Both the position numbers and the translations under genes were made by a program. The notes below the pieces were generated by a model. That model ran no database searches. It saw only the letters and a list, made by a program, of their open reading frames with translations, and was not told the origin of the DNA. Source: Lentisphaerae bacterium GWF2_38_69 (GTDB lineage: Bacteria; Verrucomicrobiota; Lentisphaeria; Victivallales; GWF2-38-69). Taken from it: a DNA stretch of 39,165 nt. The stretch is from positions 1 to 39,165 of the forward strand of contig MHBE01000009.1 of NCBI GenBank assembly GCA_001803205.1, written 5' to 3'. Of the stretch, positions 31,766 through 39,165 are shown one piece after another. The stretch's first letter is position 1, and every line of letters starts with the position of its first letter.

Positions 31766-32332
31766 CTAAGGGCTATTATGATGAGCGTCAAATGCTTCAA
31801 TGGACACTTTTTGATGAATCATTTTTATGAATGCTGCACAATCCTGGATTTGCGATGCATATCTTTCACTGAAAGAAGGATCATTTTGTTTTTTATTTAA
31901 AGTCACTTCATCAATGAATGAACAAAGTAATAATATATTTTCTTTTTTGGGGGCATTGAGCAGGTCACAGAATTGCTTTATGCTGTTTCTGGCTTTTAAT
32001 AAGGCTTTAATTTCAATTATAGCCGCAGCATATGAGATTTCACCTGAAAGATATTTCTCCAGTAGTTTGCACTTATACTCTTTACATGTTTTCAAGCGTC
32101 TGGAATCGTGATAAAGAGTGCATAGATTTTCCTTTTGCCATTTGCAGGGCAAAGGGGAAGAGAGTTCTCCGTTAACCTTGCTTGGATTAAAACCAAACTG
32201 CTCGATGAATGAAATATCATCATCTTCGTGGATAAATACATTGGGATATATTGAACCGTCACAGCATAAGCCGCATTCAATGCAGATGTTTCTGTTTTTT
32301 GTTGAAAAGTCAGGTTCTGTTAAATTATTCAT
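31766..32332 (-). CDS. YkgJ-type cysteine-cluster protein
   Basis: A 188-residue protein of the zinc- or iron-cluster YkgJ group (CxxCxxCC). The first cluster is Cys17, 20, 23 and 24 in NICIECGLCCDGSIYP, then PCKW, LCTLYHDSRRLKTCKEYKCK carry the remaining cysteines in the family order. Such proteins are thought to bind an Fe-S cluster or zinc; their function is not established. The C-terminal half is helical and not conserved. It is a single gene, divergent from the acid phosphatase gene. Confidence 0.8.
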   Translation of the reverse strand: MNNLTEPDFSTKNRNICIECGLCCDGSIYPNVFIHEDDDISFIEQFGFNPSKVNGELSSPLPCKWQKENLCTLYHDSRRLKTCKEYKCKLLEKYLSGEISYAAAIIEIKALLKARNSIKQFCDLLNAPKKENILLLCSFIDEVTLNKKQNDPSFSERYASQIQDCAAFIKMIHQKVSIEAFDAHHNSP

Positions 32333-32554
32333 ACTCCCTCTTTAAATAATAAAAAACTTAATTTTTCCTTCTTTTTTTCATATAGCCAGAAACTTTATCG
32401 CACAGACAAGATTATGCAAGGATTTAGCTTAATAGTTTTATCTTCATTCTATCCAAGAAATATGAAAAACCTGCAATTACGATTGCAGAATCTGTTATTA
32501 TGAGATTAAAATCTGCTATTAACAATTATCAATCATATTTAAAAAGGAAGCTTT

Positions 32555-33637
32555 ATGACAATATTACTTACGGAGCTGAGAAAAGGCATATTTCTTATCT
32601 TTTTCATAATCAGCTTGTTCTCTCTTTTAAATCTATCTGCTAATGACAAGCTTATATTCGCAGTAACTCTGATAAGGCATGGTGACAGGACTCCTACCCA
32701 CGATATCAAAAGCGATCCATACAGTTGGGATATAGGAAAAGGAGAATTGACTGCTTTGGGAATGAATCAGCAAAACCAGCTTGGAGCCAAGATGAGGGAG
32801 CGGTATGTCAATTCGTTGAAACTTCTATCGGAAAAATATGTAAATAACCAAATATATGTGCGTTCTACTGACTTTAACAGAACTATTCAGAGCGCTGAAT
32901 CTTTTCTGAACGGCCTGTATCCGTTGGGACTTGGCCCCATGCTTACGAATGGAAACCCGGCTCTTCCCGCTGCGTATCAGCCGATACCTATAAGAACTTT
33001 GCCTGTTCCGATGGATAATTTACTTCTTGCCCACGATGCGCAAATAGATGAATTCAATAAAATGTGCGACAAATATCTCTATTCGTCTGATGAATGGAAA
33101 ATTGAAGAAAGTAGATATTCAGGAAACTTCAAGAAATGGTCATCAATATTCGGAAGCAAGATCCAGAGCATAAAAGACCTGCAGAATATAGGAGATAACC
33201 TTAATGTCAGAGATAGAAATGGCGTTCCATTCCCTAATGGGCTTACCGAGCAAGAAGCGAAAACAATAATTTATTTATCGGATTGGCTTCAAGCACAACA
33301 ATTTAAACCCAAAGAAGTAGGAAACTTTTTCGGAAGCGAATTCCTCGTAAAACTTAGAGATGATATGCAGAAGGCTATCAATAATTCTCAGCAGTATAAA
33401 TACATACTCTACTCAGGGCATGACAGTTCTATACTTCCTGTTTTGAGCGCATTGGGAGTTCCGCTCAACTTAAACCCGCCTTATGCTTCTCATATAGACT
33501 TTGAACTTTACAAAGATGGCAATTACTATTGTGTTCAGGTGCTCTTTAACGGCAAGAATTTAATTTTACCAGGTGAAGACTTAAGCAGATGCAGTTTTGA
33601 AAATTTCAGTAAAATTGTTGAAAAATCCAAACCATAA
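32555..33637 (+). CDS. Secreted histidine acid phosphatase
   Basis: A 360-residue enzyme of the histidine phosphatase superfamily, branch 2 (acid phosphatase/phytase). It begins with a signal peptide or membrane anchor (GIFLIFFIISLFSLLNLSAN, residues 11-30). The catalytic R-H-G-x-R-x-P motif is VTLIRHGDRTPTHD (Arg41, His42), and the proton-donor motif is YSGHDSSILPVLSALGV. IYVRSTDFNRTIQSAESFL is the third conserved Arg segment. It hydrolyses phosphomonoesters by a phospho-His intermediate, here probably outside the cytoplasm to scavenge phosphate. GGAAG precedes the ATG. It is monocistronic as far as can be seen. Confidence 0.9.
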   Translation: MTILLTELRKGIFLIFFIISLFSLLNLSANDKLIFAVTLIRHGDRTPTHDIKSDPYSWDIGKGELTALGMNQQNQLGAKMRERYVNSLKLLSEKYVNNQIYVRSTDFNRTIQSAESFLNGLYPLGLGPMLTNGNPALPAAYQPIPIRTLPVPMDNLLLAHDAQIDEFNKMCDKYLYSSDEWKIEESRYSGNFKKWSSIFGSKIQSIKDLQNIGDNLNVRDRNGVPFPNGLTEQEAKTIIYLSDWLQAQQFKPKEVGNFFGSEFLVKLRDDMQKAINNSQQYKYILYSGHDSSILPVLSALGVPLNLNPPYASHIDFELYKDGNYYCVQVLFNGKNLILPGEDLSRCSFENFSKIVEKSKP

Positions 33638-33812
33638 ATCTAAATCCTTGTACATGTATTATGCATATAAAATTACTGTTTATTAATTTATAAATGCTTA
33701 TTATACTAGTTTCCTGCAAAATAGAGACTGTTGAATAAATTCAGTATATTTTGTCGGGCGGCTTAAAGCTTCCTTCCCTTTTTCATTTTTTTGCTTTTGC
33801 CTCGCAATAACC

Positions 33813-34223
33813 TTAAAATCCAATCTTCGGCTTATCGGAATAGACCGGAAGAAGCTTTTTCAATGCCTTAATAATATCAACTATAGTTTCATCGTGATTA
33901 TCTAATCTTTGTTCAAGTTCAGTTATCTTCTTGCCAAATTCGGCGTGAGAAGAAATAATCTCTCTAGTTTTAACAAACACACGCATAATCATAATATTGA
34001 CCTGAATGGCTCTTTCACTCTTGAGAACGCTTGATAACATAGCCACGCCCTGTTCAGTAAAAACATAAGGAAGAGTTCTAAGACCGCCCCAACTTGAGGT
34101 CACAATTTGTGACTTCAAGATTCTAAGTTCTTTGCTATCAAGTTGAAACATAAAGTCATCAGGAAATCTTTCATTCCCAAATCCTTTTTGAAGAAGTTCA
34201 AATTATTTTCCGAAATGATAGCA
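33813..34223 (-). pseudogene. ORF6N-domain protein, N-terminally truncated
   Basis: The frame from about 34223 down to 33813 encodes ERFPDDFMFQLDSKEL, then IVTSSWGGLRTLPYVFTEQG, VAMLSSVLKSERAIQVNIMI and a helical tail, ending in IGF. These are the second half of the ORF6N DNA-binding domain and its C-terminal coil, common in phage and mobile elements. The normal beginning (R-G-x-x-V-M-L-D-x-D-L-A) is absent: a stop in frame lies upstream. A shorter protein from the ATG at 34151 (112 residues) could be made but would lack half the domain. Confidence 0.72.
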
Positions 34224-34291
34224 TATCAAGAAGAGATTTTAACAATAATAGAAATATGAAATATTTATATCTAAGTTGTTTAATATTAATA

Positions 34292-34311
34292 TGGTGCGCG
34301 AGGGGGGACTC
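34292..34311 (-). repeat. 20-bp copy of the tRNA-Leu 3' end
   Basis: Identical to 36056-36075, the 3' terminus of tRNA-Leu(UAG) including CCA, in the same orientation. Identity ends exactly at both edges. It directly abuts the GIY-YIG gene (8 bases from its stop). Confidence 0.75.
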
Positions 34312-34319
34312 CCTGGCCG

Positions 34320-34619
34320 TCACGAGCCTGGGCTCGTTTTCGGCTTCCTGGCCGATCCGGCACGGACATAGGCGGGCAGGCGAACCCCTTTTATCTTTCT
34401 AAAAAGCTCTTTTGCGCCTTTAAGCTGTTTGTAATATTGTTCCTTATCAATTGCTTCTGCCCTTGTAGGGAATTCTTCGTAATATACTAAATGCCAAGGG
34501 ATGCCGTTTTTTGTTGACTTTGTTTTCCCTGAATTATGTTGTTTTAACCTTAACTCAATATTTTCGCAATGCCCCTTGTAGTATCTGGAAGTTTTTTCGC
34601 TGTAGATAAGATAAAACAT
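34320..34619 (-). CDS. GIY-YIG endonuclease-domain protein
   Basis: A 99-residue stand-alone GIY-YIG nuclease (UvrC/homing-type fold). FYLIYSEKTSRYYKGHCENI contains the two strand motifs in variant form (L-I-Y...Y-K-G), RLKQHNSGKTKSTKNG carries the Arg/His helix, WHLVYYEEFPTRAEAIDKEQ the catalytic Glu. The protein ends with an unusual GC-rich-coded tail, VRAGSARKPKTSPGS. The stop is 8 bases from the tRNA-Leu fragment. Such small genes recur next to tRNA ends in candidate-phylum genomes, which suggests a mobile habit; that last statement is my impression, not a result. Confidence 0.8.
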   Translation of the reverse strand: MFYLIYSEKTSRYYKGHCENIELRLKQHNSGKTKSTKNGIPWHLVYYEEFPTRAEAIDKEQYYKQLKGAKELFRKIKGVRLPAYVRAGSARKPKTSPGS

Positions 34620-34737
34620 TGAGTCAGTAATAGAGTCTGAACTTGACCTGATTGACCCGATAGTGAAACTCTATCCTTTAGGCGTACTGAAAGGCTAAAG
34701 TCTTGTTCTATCAGTTTACCAATTTACATAATATTTA

Positions 34738-34772
34738 TAACACGATATTGAAATGATAATTATAATGTGTTA
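34738..34772 (+). promoter_or_regulatory. vapBC promoter/operator candidate
   Basis: A TATAAT box (34761-34766) lies between inverted arms TAACAC (34738-34743) and GTGTTA (34767-34772), 27 bases before the vapB ATG. VapBC complexes normally repress their own promoter through inverted repeats of this kind. No good -35 is seen at the standard spacing. Confidence 0.4.
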
Positions 34773-34798
34773 TTTAGTGTGTAGAAGGAGACACAACT

Positions 34799-34996
34799 AT
34801 GGCTACAAACTTACTTTTAGACGATGCTTTGATTAATCAGGCCGTAAGGCTTGGTCATCATAGAACCAAGAGGGAAGCTGTTACTTCTGCGCTTAATGAA
34901 TATGTGGCACATAAAAAGCAGCAGGAGATAAAAGGACTTTTCGGGTCAATTAGCTTTGACGATAATTATGATTACAAGAAGGCAAGAAACAGGTGA
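34799..34996 (+). CDS. vapB: VapB-type antitoxin
   Basis: A 65-residue antitoxin. Residues 1-38 form a ribbon-helix-helix-like unit (MATNLLLDDALINQAVRLGH, then TKREAVTSALNEYVAH) typical of the VapB family with the T-K-R-E-A-V motif. The C-terminal arm (IKGLFGSISFDDNYDYKKAR) carries the toxin-binding G-x-x-x-F-D-x-x-Y-D-Y pattern. AGAAGGAG precedes the ATG. It overlaps vapC by 4 bases and should repress the shared promoter. Confidence 0.9.
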   Translation: MATNLLLDDALINQAVRLGHHRTKREAVTSALNEYVAHKKQQEIKGLFGSISFDDNYDYKKARNR

Positions 34997-35388
34997 AAGT
35001 ATTAATCGACACCTGTGTATGGTCAGAGGTTTTGAGAAGAAAAGACCTGAATAACGAGTTTTCTCAAAAACTTTCAGTGCTTATCAGCGATATGAGGGTC
35101 GCAATCATCGGTCCAATCAGACAGGAACTTCTCTCCGGAATTTCAGATCATAAGCAATTTACTAAGCTCAAAAATCATCTTGATGCATTTAAGGATATTG
35201 CATTAAAAACAGAGCATTTTATTAAAGCTGCGGAGTTCTCAAATATTTGTCGGGTTAGAGGCATACAGGGTTCGACTATTGATTTCCTGATCTGTTCAGT
35301 CTCTGTTACAGAAAACTTGTTAATTCTCACGACTGATAAAGACTTTGACAATTATGCTCAGCACCTGCCTATAAACCTTGTGAAATAA
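34993..35388 (+). CDS. vapC: VapC PIN-domain ribonuclease toxin
   Basis: A complete 131-residue PIN toxin. The acidic metal-binding set is present: Asp6 (VLIDTCVW), Glu45 (IRQELLSG), Asp97 (GSTIDFLICSV) and Asp115/Asp117 (LTTDKDFDNYAQ). VapC toxins cut tRNA or rRNA and are held inactive by VapB. It is the only undamaged vapC among three PIN loci in this window. It ends 3 bases before the stop of the oppositely oriented exonuclease gene. Confidence 0.93.
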   Translation: MKVLIDTCVWSEVLRRKDLNNEFSQKLSVLISDMRVAIIGPIRQELLSGISDHKQFTKLKNHLDAFKDIALKTEHFIKAAEFSNICRVRGIQGSTIDFLICSVSVTENLLILTTDKDFDNYAQHLPINLVK

Positions 35389-35391
35389 AAA

Positions 35392-35880
35392 TTACCGCTT
35401 CAGGTAAAGTAATGCGCAGGCTCTTGCATCGGAGAGAGCCTGGTGATGCTGTAACTCAATTCCCATACGCTGGCAGCAGCAGTCTAACCTTGCAGGATTA
35501 TAGCCTTTCCTTCGATAAATTTTGCAGGTACATTCCCATCGTGGACTAAGATTCAGCTCTGAATAATCCAAACCGTAATGCTTCATTGCAGCATTAAGGA
35601 CACTTCTATCAAAAGATTCATTATGAGCTACGATAATTTTACTCGACAATCGTTCCCTGATTTCAGGATATATATTGGAGAAAGGAGGCATATTTTTTGT
35701 ATGTTCAGCGGTTATCCCATGAACTCTAATATTCTGATACCAATACTCATTTTTAGGAGGTTGAATCAAGGAATAATATTCATCAACAATACGACCATCC
35801 TGAACAGTAACAATAGCTACGGCACAAGCTGAATGTCTGTGTCCTGTTGCTGTTTCAAAATCTATAGCTGTAAAATTCAT
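35392..35880 (-). CDS. DnaQ-type 3'-5' exonuclease (DEDDh)
   Basis: A 162-residue exonuclease domain like that of DNA polymerase III epsilon/PolC. Exo motifs: I FTAIDFETATGH (Asp, Glu), II IVAHNESFDRSVLN (Asp), III HHQALSDARACALLYL (His, Asp). The ATG at 35880 puts the domain at residue 3, as in relatives; upstream in-frame starts at 35940 (ATG) or 35970 (TTG) would add 20-30 polar residues. It lacks polymerase or BRCT domains, so a repair or nucleotide-trimming role is likely. It sits between vapC and tRNA-Leu inside the tRNA-bounded cassette. Confidence 0.88.
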   Translation of the reverse strand: MNFTAIDFETATGHRHSACAVAIVTVQDGRIVDEYYSLIQPPKNEYWYQNIRVHGITAEHTKNMPPFSNIYPEIRERLSSKIIVAHNESFDRSVLNAAMKHYGLDYSELNLSPRWECTCKIYRRKGYNPARLDCCCQRMGIELQHHQALSDARACALLYLKR

Positions 35881-36055
35881 ATATTGGTTGTCTCTCTCGT
35901 TTTGGATTTTCATCGAAACTGTGTTTTCCTCATCCTTCATTAACGTGTATTTCACATCAGAAATGTTCAAAGACCATTTCCTTAAAAAATCTGGATTTGG
36001 TATAACAGCAAAGTTAAGTAAATTTAAAATAATGAGGCTAATGAGGTGAAATAAG

Positions 36056-36139
36056 TGGTGCGCGAGGGGGGACTCGAACCCCCATGCCTTCCGGCACTAG
36101 ATCCTAAATCTAGCGCGTCTGCCATTTCGCCACCCGCGC
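36056..36139 (-). tRNA. tRNA-Leu (UAG)
   Basis: On the minus strand GCGCGGG pairs with CTCGCGC, the anticodon loop TTTAGGA between CTAGA and TCTAG gives UAG, a long variable arm (GTGCCGGAAGGCAT) marks a class-II tRNA, and the T arm is GGGGG-TTCGAGT-CCCCC. The discriminator is A and CCA is encoded. The last 20 bases are duplicated at 34292-34311. Confidence 0.95.
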
Positions 36140-36183
36140 GCAAATTGAAACGGAAAGAACTGAAAAATAATGCTCTTTTTCAT

Positions 36184-37575
36184 TTAATCAACTTTCGTTT
36201 CTATTGTGAAGCTAACAATCTTTCTGGTAGTGTCAGTAATCTTTGCAAGGTTTGAACGCCTGATAGGAGCGAGCCAATATATTTTTCCCGAATCGTCTGA
36301 GAAAATGACGATATTATTCCGATTGGGGATTTTTTCATTCTGAAGAACTTTGCTGACTTTGATTTCTATATCAGAGCCAAAGGGAATAAACTTCTCACCT
36401 TTGATTATATTTCTAATAATAAATTCATCCGGAAGCAATTCCGCGTCAAAATAAACTTCATCATTTTTATCATAGCAAATCTTGTCTGAGTATTTTGCAG
36501 AAAGGATAAAATCTCCTGCCGCAGCATTATTGTTTAGTTTCCAGTTCCATCTGATGTTAAAAGGTTCATTATTGTTTTTTAATGAATCGATGACTGAAAT
36601 GTTATCCTTGTGCAGGGAAAGGAATTTTTTTCCGTTTAGCGGAATAAGGCATTTTTCCGAGTGAAGCCTGGTCATTTCCTGTTCAAATCTTTCAATTAAA
36701 TCTTTTGCCGGGATAAAGTCATAAAGGAGCATATCTGTAAGGAAATATCGCAAGATTCTAACTCTCAATGCAGGGTGAAGTTCTTTCAATGAAGAAAAAC
36801 TCAGTGTATTATTTTTTCTTACAGAGGGATATTTGAAGAGAGCTTCATTTTCAATAAATCGAGCATCCTGTTCAACGGCTGAGTATGAAGCAGAAATTGA
36901 TGCGGAAACATTCGGGATATGTTTTTCGAGAATAGGGAGAAGTTCGTTCCGGATAAAATTTCGCCTGTAAAAGGTTTCGTTGTTTGTTGAATCTATCCGC
37001 CACTCTTTTATTCCTTCTGAAAGAAGAAGTTCTTCAATCTGCGATTTAGTAAAGTCAAGAAGTGGCCTGATATAGGTCACTTCTCTTATTATCGATGTAT
37101 TCCTCAGAGAGGTTAAGCCGGATGAACTTGAGCCGCGGAAGAGCCTGATAAGAAGGTTCTCGATTTTATCGCCGGCATGATGCCCGAGCGCTACGCAGCA
37201 TTGCTTATCAGAAGCAAGCATCTCCCATTTCTGCTGTCTTAGTCTTCTTGCTGCTTCTTCAATGCCTTCATTATCTCTCTTGAGTTCAGGTATATTCAGA
37301 GAGAATTCCTTGTAATCAATTTCTAATTTCTCGCAAAATTGTCTGCACCATTCTGCGTCAGATAAGCTTTCTTTTCCTCTTATCCCATGTTCAAAATGAA
37401 CCGCAATAAGTTTAAAGGAATAACTCTTCTGTAGCTCTCTAAGAATCAAAAGGAGAGCAGTACTGTCAGCTCCTCCGCTGAATCCGGCAAAAACTACCTT
37501 ATAGCTTAAGAGATCTATATTTTTAGATGAGTTCTTTTTAAAAATGGAAACATTATCTAATACATTATACATCAT
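36184..37575 (-). CDS. tilS: tRNA(Ile)-lysidine synthase
   Basis: A 463-residue enzyme that changes C34 of tRNA-Ile(CAU) to lysidine so that it reads AUA. The N-type ATP pyrophosphatase P-loop is VFAGFSGGADSTALLLIL (SGGADS at 33-38). Also seen are AVHFEHGIRGKESLSDAEWC, ALGHHAGDKIENLLIRLFRG and IDSTNNETFYRRNFIRNELLP, which carry the family's H-x-x-D/E and N-x-D-x-x-x-R-N-x-I-R features. The C-terminal substrate-binding domain is present. Full length. It overlaps the upstream HAD gene by 11 bases. Confidence 0.95.
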   Translation of the reverse strand: MMYNVLDNVSIFKKNSSKNIDLLSYKVVFAGFSGGADSTALLLILRELQKSYSFKLIAVHFEHGIRGKESLSDAEWCRQFCEKLEIDYKEFSLNIPELKRDNEGIEEAARRLRQQKWEMLASDKQCCVALGHHAGDKIENLLIRLFRGSSSSGLTSLRNTSIIREVTYIRPLLDFTKSQIEELLLSEGIKEWRIDSTNNETFYRRNFIRNELLPILEKHIPNVSASISASYSAVEQDARFIENEALFKYPSVRKNNTLSFSSLKELHPALRVRILRYFLTDMLLYDFIPAKDLIERFEQEMTRLHSEKCLIPLNGKKFLSLHKDNISVIDSLKNNNEPFNIRWNWKLNNNAAAGDFILSAKYSDKICYDKNDEVYFDAELLPDEFIIRNIIKGEKFIPFGSDIEIKVSKVLQNEKIPNRNNIVIFSDDSGKIYWLAPIRRSNLAKITDTTRKIVSFTIETKVD

Positions 37576-38278
37576 ACATAATATCCATCAAAGAACAAAA
37601 CAAAGAATTCAACTCAATAAGATCATTTACAATAAAATCAGCTGAGTCTTGAGTTGAATTGTAATTGTAAAATCCATATCCATGTTTAATAGCAATAGTT
37701 TTCATGCCTGCTGCCATTCCTGCTATAATATCAGTGTCCATATCACCAACAAAAATACAATCTTCAGCTGAAACCTCTAGGATTTTTGCTGCTAGCAAGA
37801 GAGAATCTGACTCTGGTTTAGGTCTAAGAACATCATCACTACAAACTAGGCATTTAATAGTCTTAAAAATATTAAATTTAGAGATGCTTAATCCTGCGAA
37901 ATGTTTACTTCTATTAGTAACTATTCCCCATCTTATATTATTTCTGTCTAATAAATGAATTAAATTTTCAATTCCATTATACGGGTTTTCATGTCTTCCC
38001 ATAATTTGAGAATACATAGTTTTTCCAAATAGCAAAATTTCTTCAGGAAGTACTTCGTCTGACTCTAGTTTTATAGCTTTTCTGATTATGGATTCAGGAC
38101 TCGTAAGATTCAAATATTTGATAGAATTTAAGTGTTCTGTCGTCATATCTGGAAAGAATTTTTCAATAATACAAATAAGAGAATAATAAATATCTGGCCA
38201 GGAATCAAGTAGCGTCCCATCTAAATCAAACAGGACAGTTCTTACTGTGCTTCGTTTACTCTTAATAACTTCATTCAT
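37565..38278 (-). CDS. HAD-family phosphatase (phosphoglycolate phosphatase-like)
   Basis: A 237-residue HAD hydrolase: motif I VLFDLDGTLLDSWPD (nucleophile Asp), motif II IVTNRSKH, motif III lysine in LRPKPESDSLLLAAK, motif IV FVGDMDTDIIAGMAAG. An alpha-helical cap lies between motifs I and II, typical of Gph/PpaX-like enzymes. The precise substrate (phosphoglycolate, pyrophosphate or a sugar phosphate) cannot be told. It is the first gene of a two-gene unit with tilS. Confidence 0.88.
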   Translation of the reverse strand: MNEVIKSKRSTVRTVLFDLDGTLLDSWPDIYYSLICIIEKFFPDMTTEHLNSIKYLNLTSPESIIRKAIKLESDEVLPEEILLFGKTMYSQIMGRHENPYNGIENLIHLLDRNNIRWGIVTNRSKHFAGLSISKFNIFKTIKCLVCSDDVLRPKPESDSLLLAAKILEVSAEDCIFVGDMDTDIIAGMAAGMKTIAIKHGYGFYNYNSTQDSADFIVNDLIELNSLFCSLMDIMYDV

Positions 38279-38388
38279 AATTGAAAAATAAAAACAATCT
38301 TAGTTTATGCACCATTTAAGCAGAGTATTTTCATATTTTTCTATCATATTTCACTGTAGTCCCATAAGCTGAGAAAATATTGAAAAAC

Positions 38389-38450
38389 GATGGATTGCGA
38401 CCAGAGTATGTTCGACTTAAAAACTACGGAGGTCGAAAATGCAATCCATC
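38389..38450 (+). promoter_or_regulatory. Long stem-loop at the transposase start
   Basis: GATGGATTGC (38389-38398) and GCAATCCATC (38441-38450) are perfect 10-bp inverted arms. The second arm begins at the last base of the start codon (38439-38441), and GGAGGT lies in the loop. The structure could limit transposase translation, especially in transcripts entering from outside. Confidence 0.45.
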
Positions 38451-39165
38451 AAAAGTAAGAGTATCATTTTACAGCAAATTATCCAATACATTCCCGGACA
38501 TTTGGTTGATAAGCTGGCAAAAGAATATGGGATAACAAAGAAGGCAAGAACATTTAGCCCATCCAGCTTTCATGCAATTTGATTATGCCAAAGGGATTTT
38601 TAGGAGGTTTAAGAGGGTAATAAATGTAGTTGATTCTACTACATTAGAGCTTGTTGCCAACTGCATGGACTGGGCGAAACACAGAAAACGCAAAGCTGCC
38701 GCCAAGTGTCATATGAGATTGGATCTACAGAGTTTCCTGCCGAAGTTTGCCATAGTAGACAGCGCCAAGCACAGCAACCCTGCAAAAGCCTATGAGGTTT
38801 GCGCAGGAATAAAAGCAGGAGAAATAGTAATTTTTGATAAAGCCTATGTCGATACAGTGCATCTATGGGAATTAGGCAGGCGCGGCATTTTCTGGGTTAC
38901 ACGAGCCAAAGATAATATGCTCTACGAAGTTGTTTCGCAAATGAAGCCGTCAAAAACACCAAATATCCTGAAAGACGAGATAGTAACTTTTAACTGTCCA
39001 AAAACCAAGGAACAATATCCTGGCATATTCAGGAGAGTAGAAGCCAAAGTCATAGTTGACAAAAAAGAAACTGTTAAGGGCAATGCTATGGAGTTACGCA
39101 GATTTAAGGAAACTCATAGAAACCTGTGGGACAGCATCGAACAAGTTCAGGATGGTTGGAACTCC
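38439..39165 (+). pseudogene. IS4-family transposase with internal deletion
   Basis: The first 47 codons (38439-38579) encode the DUF4372-type N-terminal domain: IILQQIIQYIPGHLVDKLAK, then ARTFSPSSFHAI and TGA. In the next frame, from about 38584 to the window end, the DDE core follows: FRRFKRVINVVDSTTLELV with the first Asp, KCHMRLDLQSFLPKFAIVDS and EIVIFDKAYVDTVHLWEL with the second Asp. About 80 codons with the S-L-R-D and S-T-L-S-x-A-N segments are missing at the junction, with a frame change. The C-terminal Y-R-E-K region lies beyond the window. It is therefore inactive. Confidence 0.8.

Larger units (their letters stand above)
34292..36055. mobile_element. Putative tRNA-Leu-associated cassette
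   Basis: About 1.76 kb bounded on the right by the intact tRNA-Leu and on the left by a 20-bp duplicate of its 3' end. It carries a GIY-YIG nuclease, VapBC and a DnaQ-type exonuclease but no integrase. The duplicate implies insertion at the tRNA 3' end; the mechanism (lost integrase, or GIY-YIG-driven insertion) is not shown. Confidence 0.45.
38356..39165 (+). mobile_element. IS4-family insertion sequence, left part
   Basis: It begins near GTAGTCCCATAAGCTGAGAA (about 38356), a plausible but unverified terminal inverted repeat, and continues beyond the window. It contains the damaged transposase gene described separately. Confidence 0.55.

Noticed and set aside
1-39165. CRISPR array
   Set aside because: No series of regularly spaced direct repeats and no cas genes were seen; the repeats present are pairs or short tandems.

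Overview
The window is AT-rich bacterial chromosomal DNA. It mixes conserved housekeeping genes with accessory DNA that is partly intact and partly decaying. Both tRNA genes encode their CCA end. The gene set (Tat system, polyferredoxin, RlmN, FolE, TilS) gives no firm phylum. The many toxin-antitoxin remnants, the GIY-YIG and ORF6N fragments and the repeat-bearing spacers are of the kind common in uncultivated candidate-phylum or PVC-like genomes, but I do not assign a taxon.

Layout. 1-3926: a RiPP-maturation-like set (PqqD-like recognition protein, B2-type transglutaminase-like peptidase, ABC exporter/ATPase, nucleotidyltransferase) with no visible macrocyclase or certain precursor. 4012-7866: tRNA-Cys(GCA) followed by a decayed integrative element bounded by a 41-bp copy of the tRNA 3' end. 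It carries a broken HigB/HigA-like module between 45-bp direct repeats, an integrase C-terminal fragment, an intact-looking BrnT/BrnA pair and a truncated caspase-fold protein. 7894-11977 (minus): a tight run ilvH, zinc ribbon, membrane glycosyltransferase, rlmN, folE. 12207-13471: rocD with a clear terminator.

13559-19096 is the most interesting block. It is a promoter-led four-gene system: a cytosine-C5 DNA methyltransferase, a GHKL (MutL/MORC-like) ATPase fused to a PD-(D/E)XK nuclease domain, an OLD-like ABC-ATPase-TOPRIM protein and a Vsr endonuclease. Two of the three junctions are 8-nt overlaps. It looks like an unconventional restriction-modification or anti-phage system in which ATP-driven proteins replace a classical restriction enzyme.

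19185-22582: tatC, tatA, a Tat-signal DUF362 protein and a membrane polyferredoxin, apparently a transport-plus-redox operon. 22700-26044: an MFS transporter, then tmk-holB flanked on both sides by PIN-toxin remnants, with a small palindromic in-frame expansion inside holB. 26414-27078: a gene-free spacer rich in short repeats. 27079-29876 (minus): a GH13 glucosidase and aldose 1-epimerase. 30035-30951 (minus): chorismate mutase and a Nudix hydrolase. 31308-33637: a hypothetical gene, a YkgJ-type cysteine-cluster protein and a secreted histidine acid phosphatase. 33813-36139: a truncated ORF6N gene, then a cassette (GIY-YIG nuclease, VapBC, DnaQ-type exonuclease) lying between tRNA-Leu(UAG) and a 20-bp copy of its 3' end. 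36184-38278 (minus): tilS and a HAD phosphatase. 38356-39165: an IS4-type transposase with an internal deletion that runs off the right edge.
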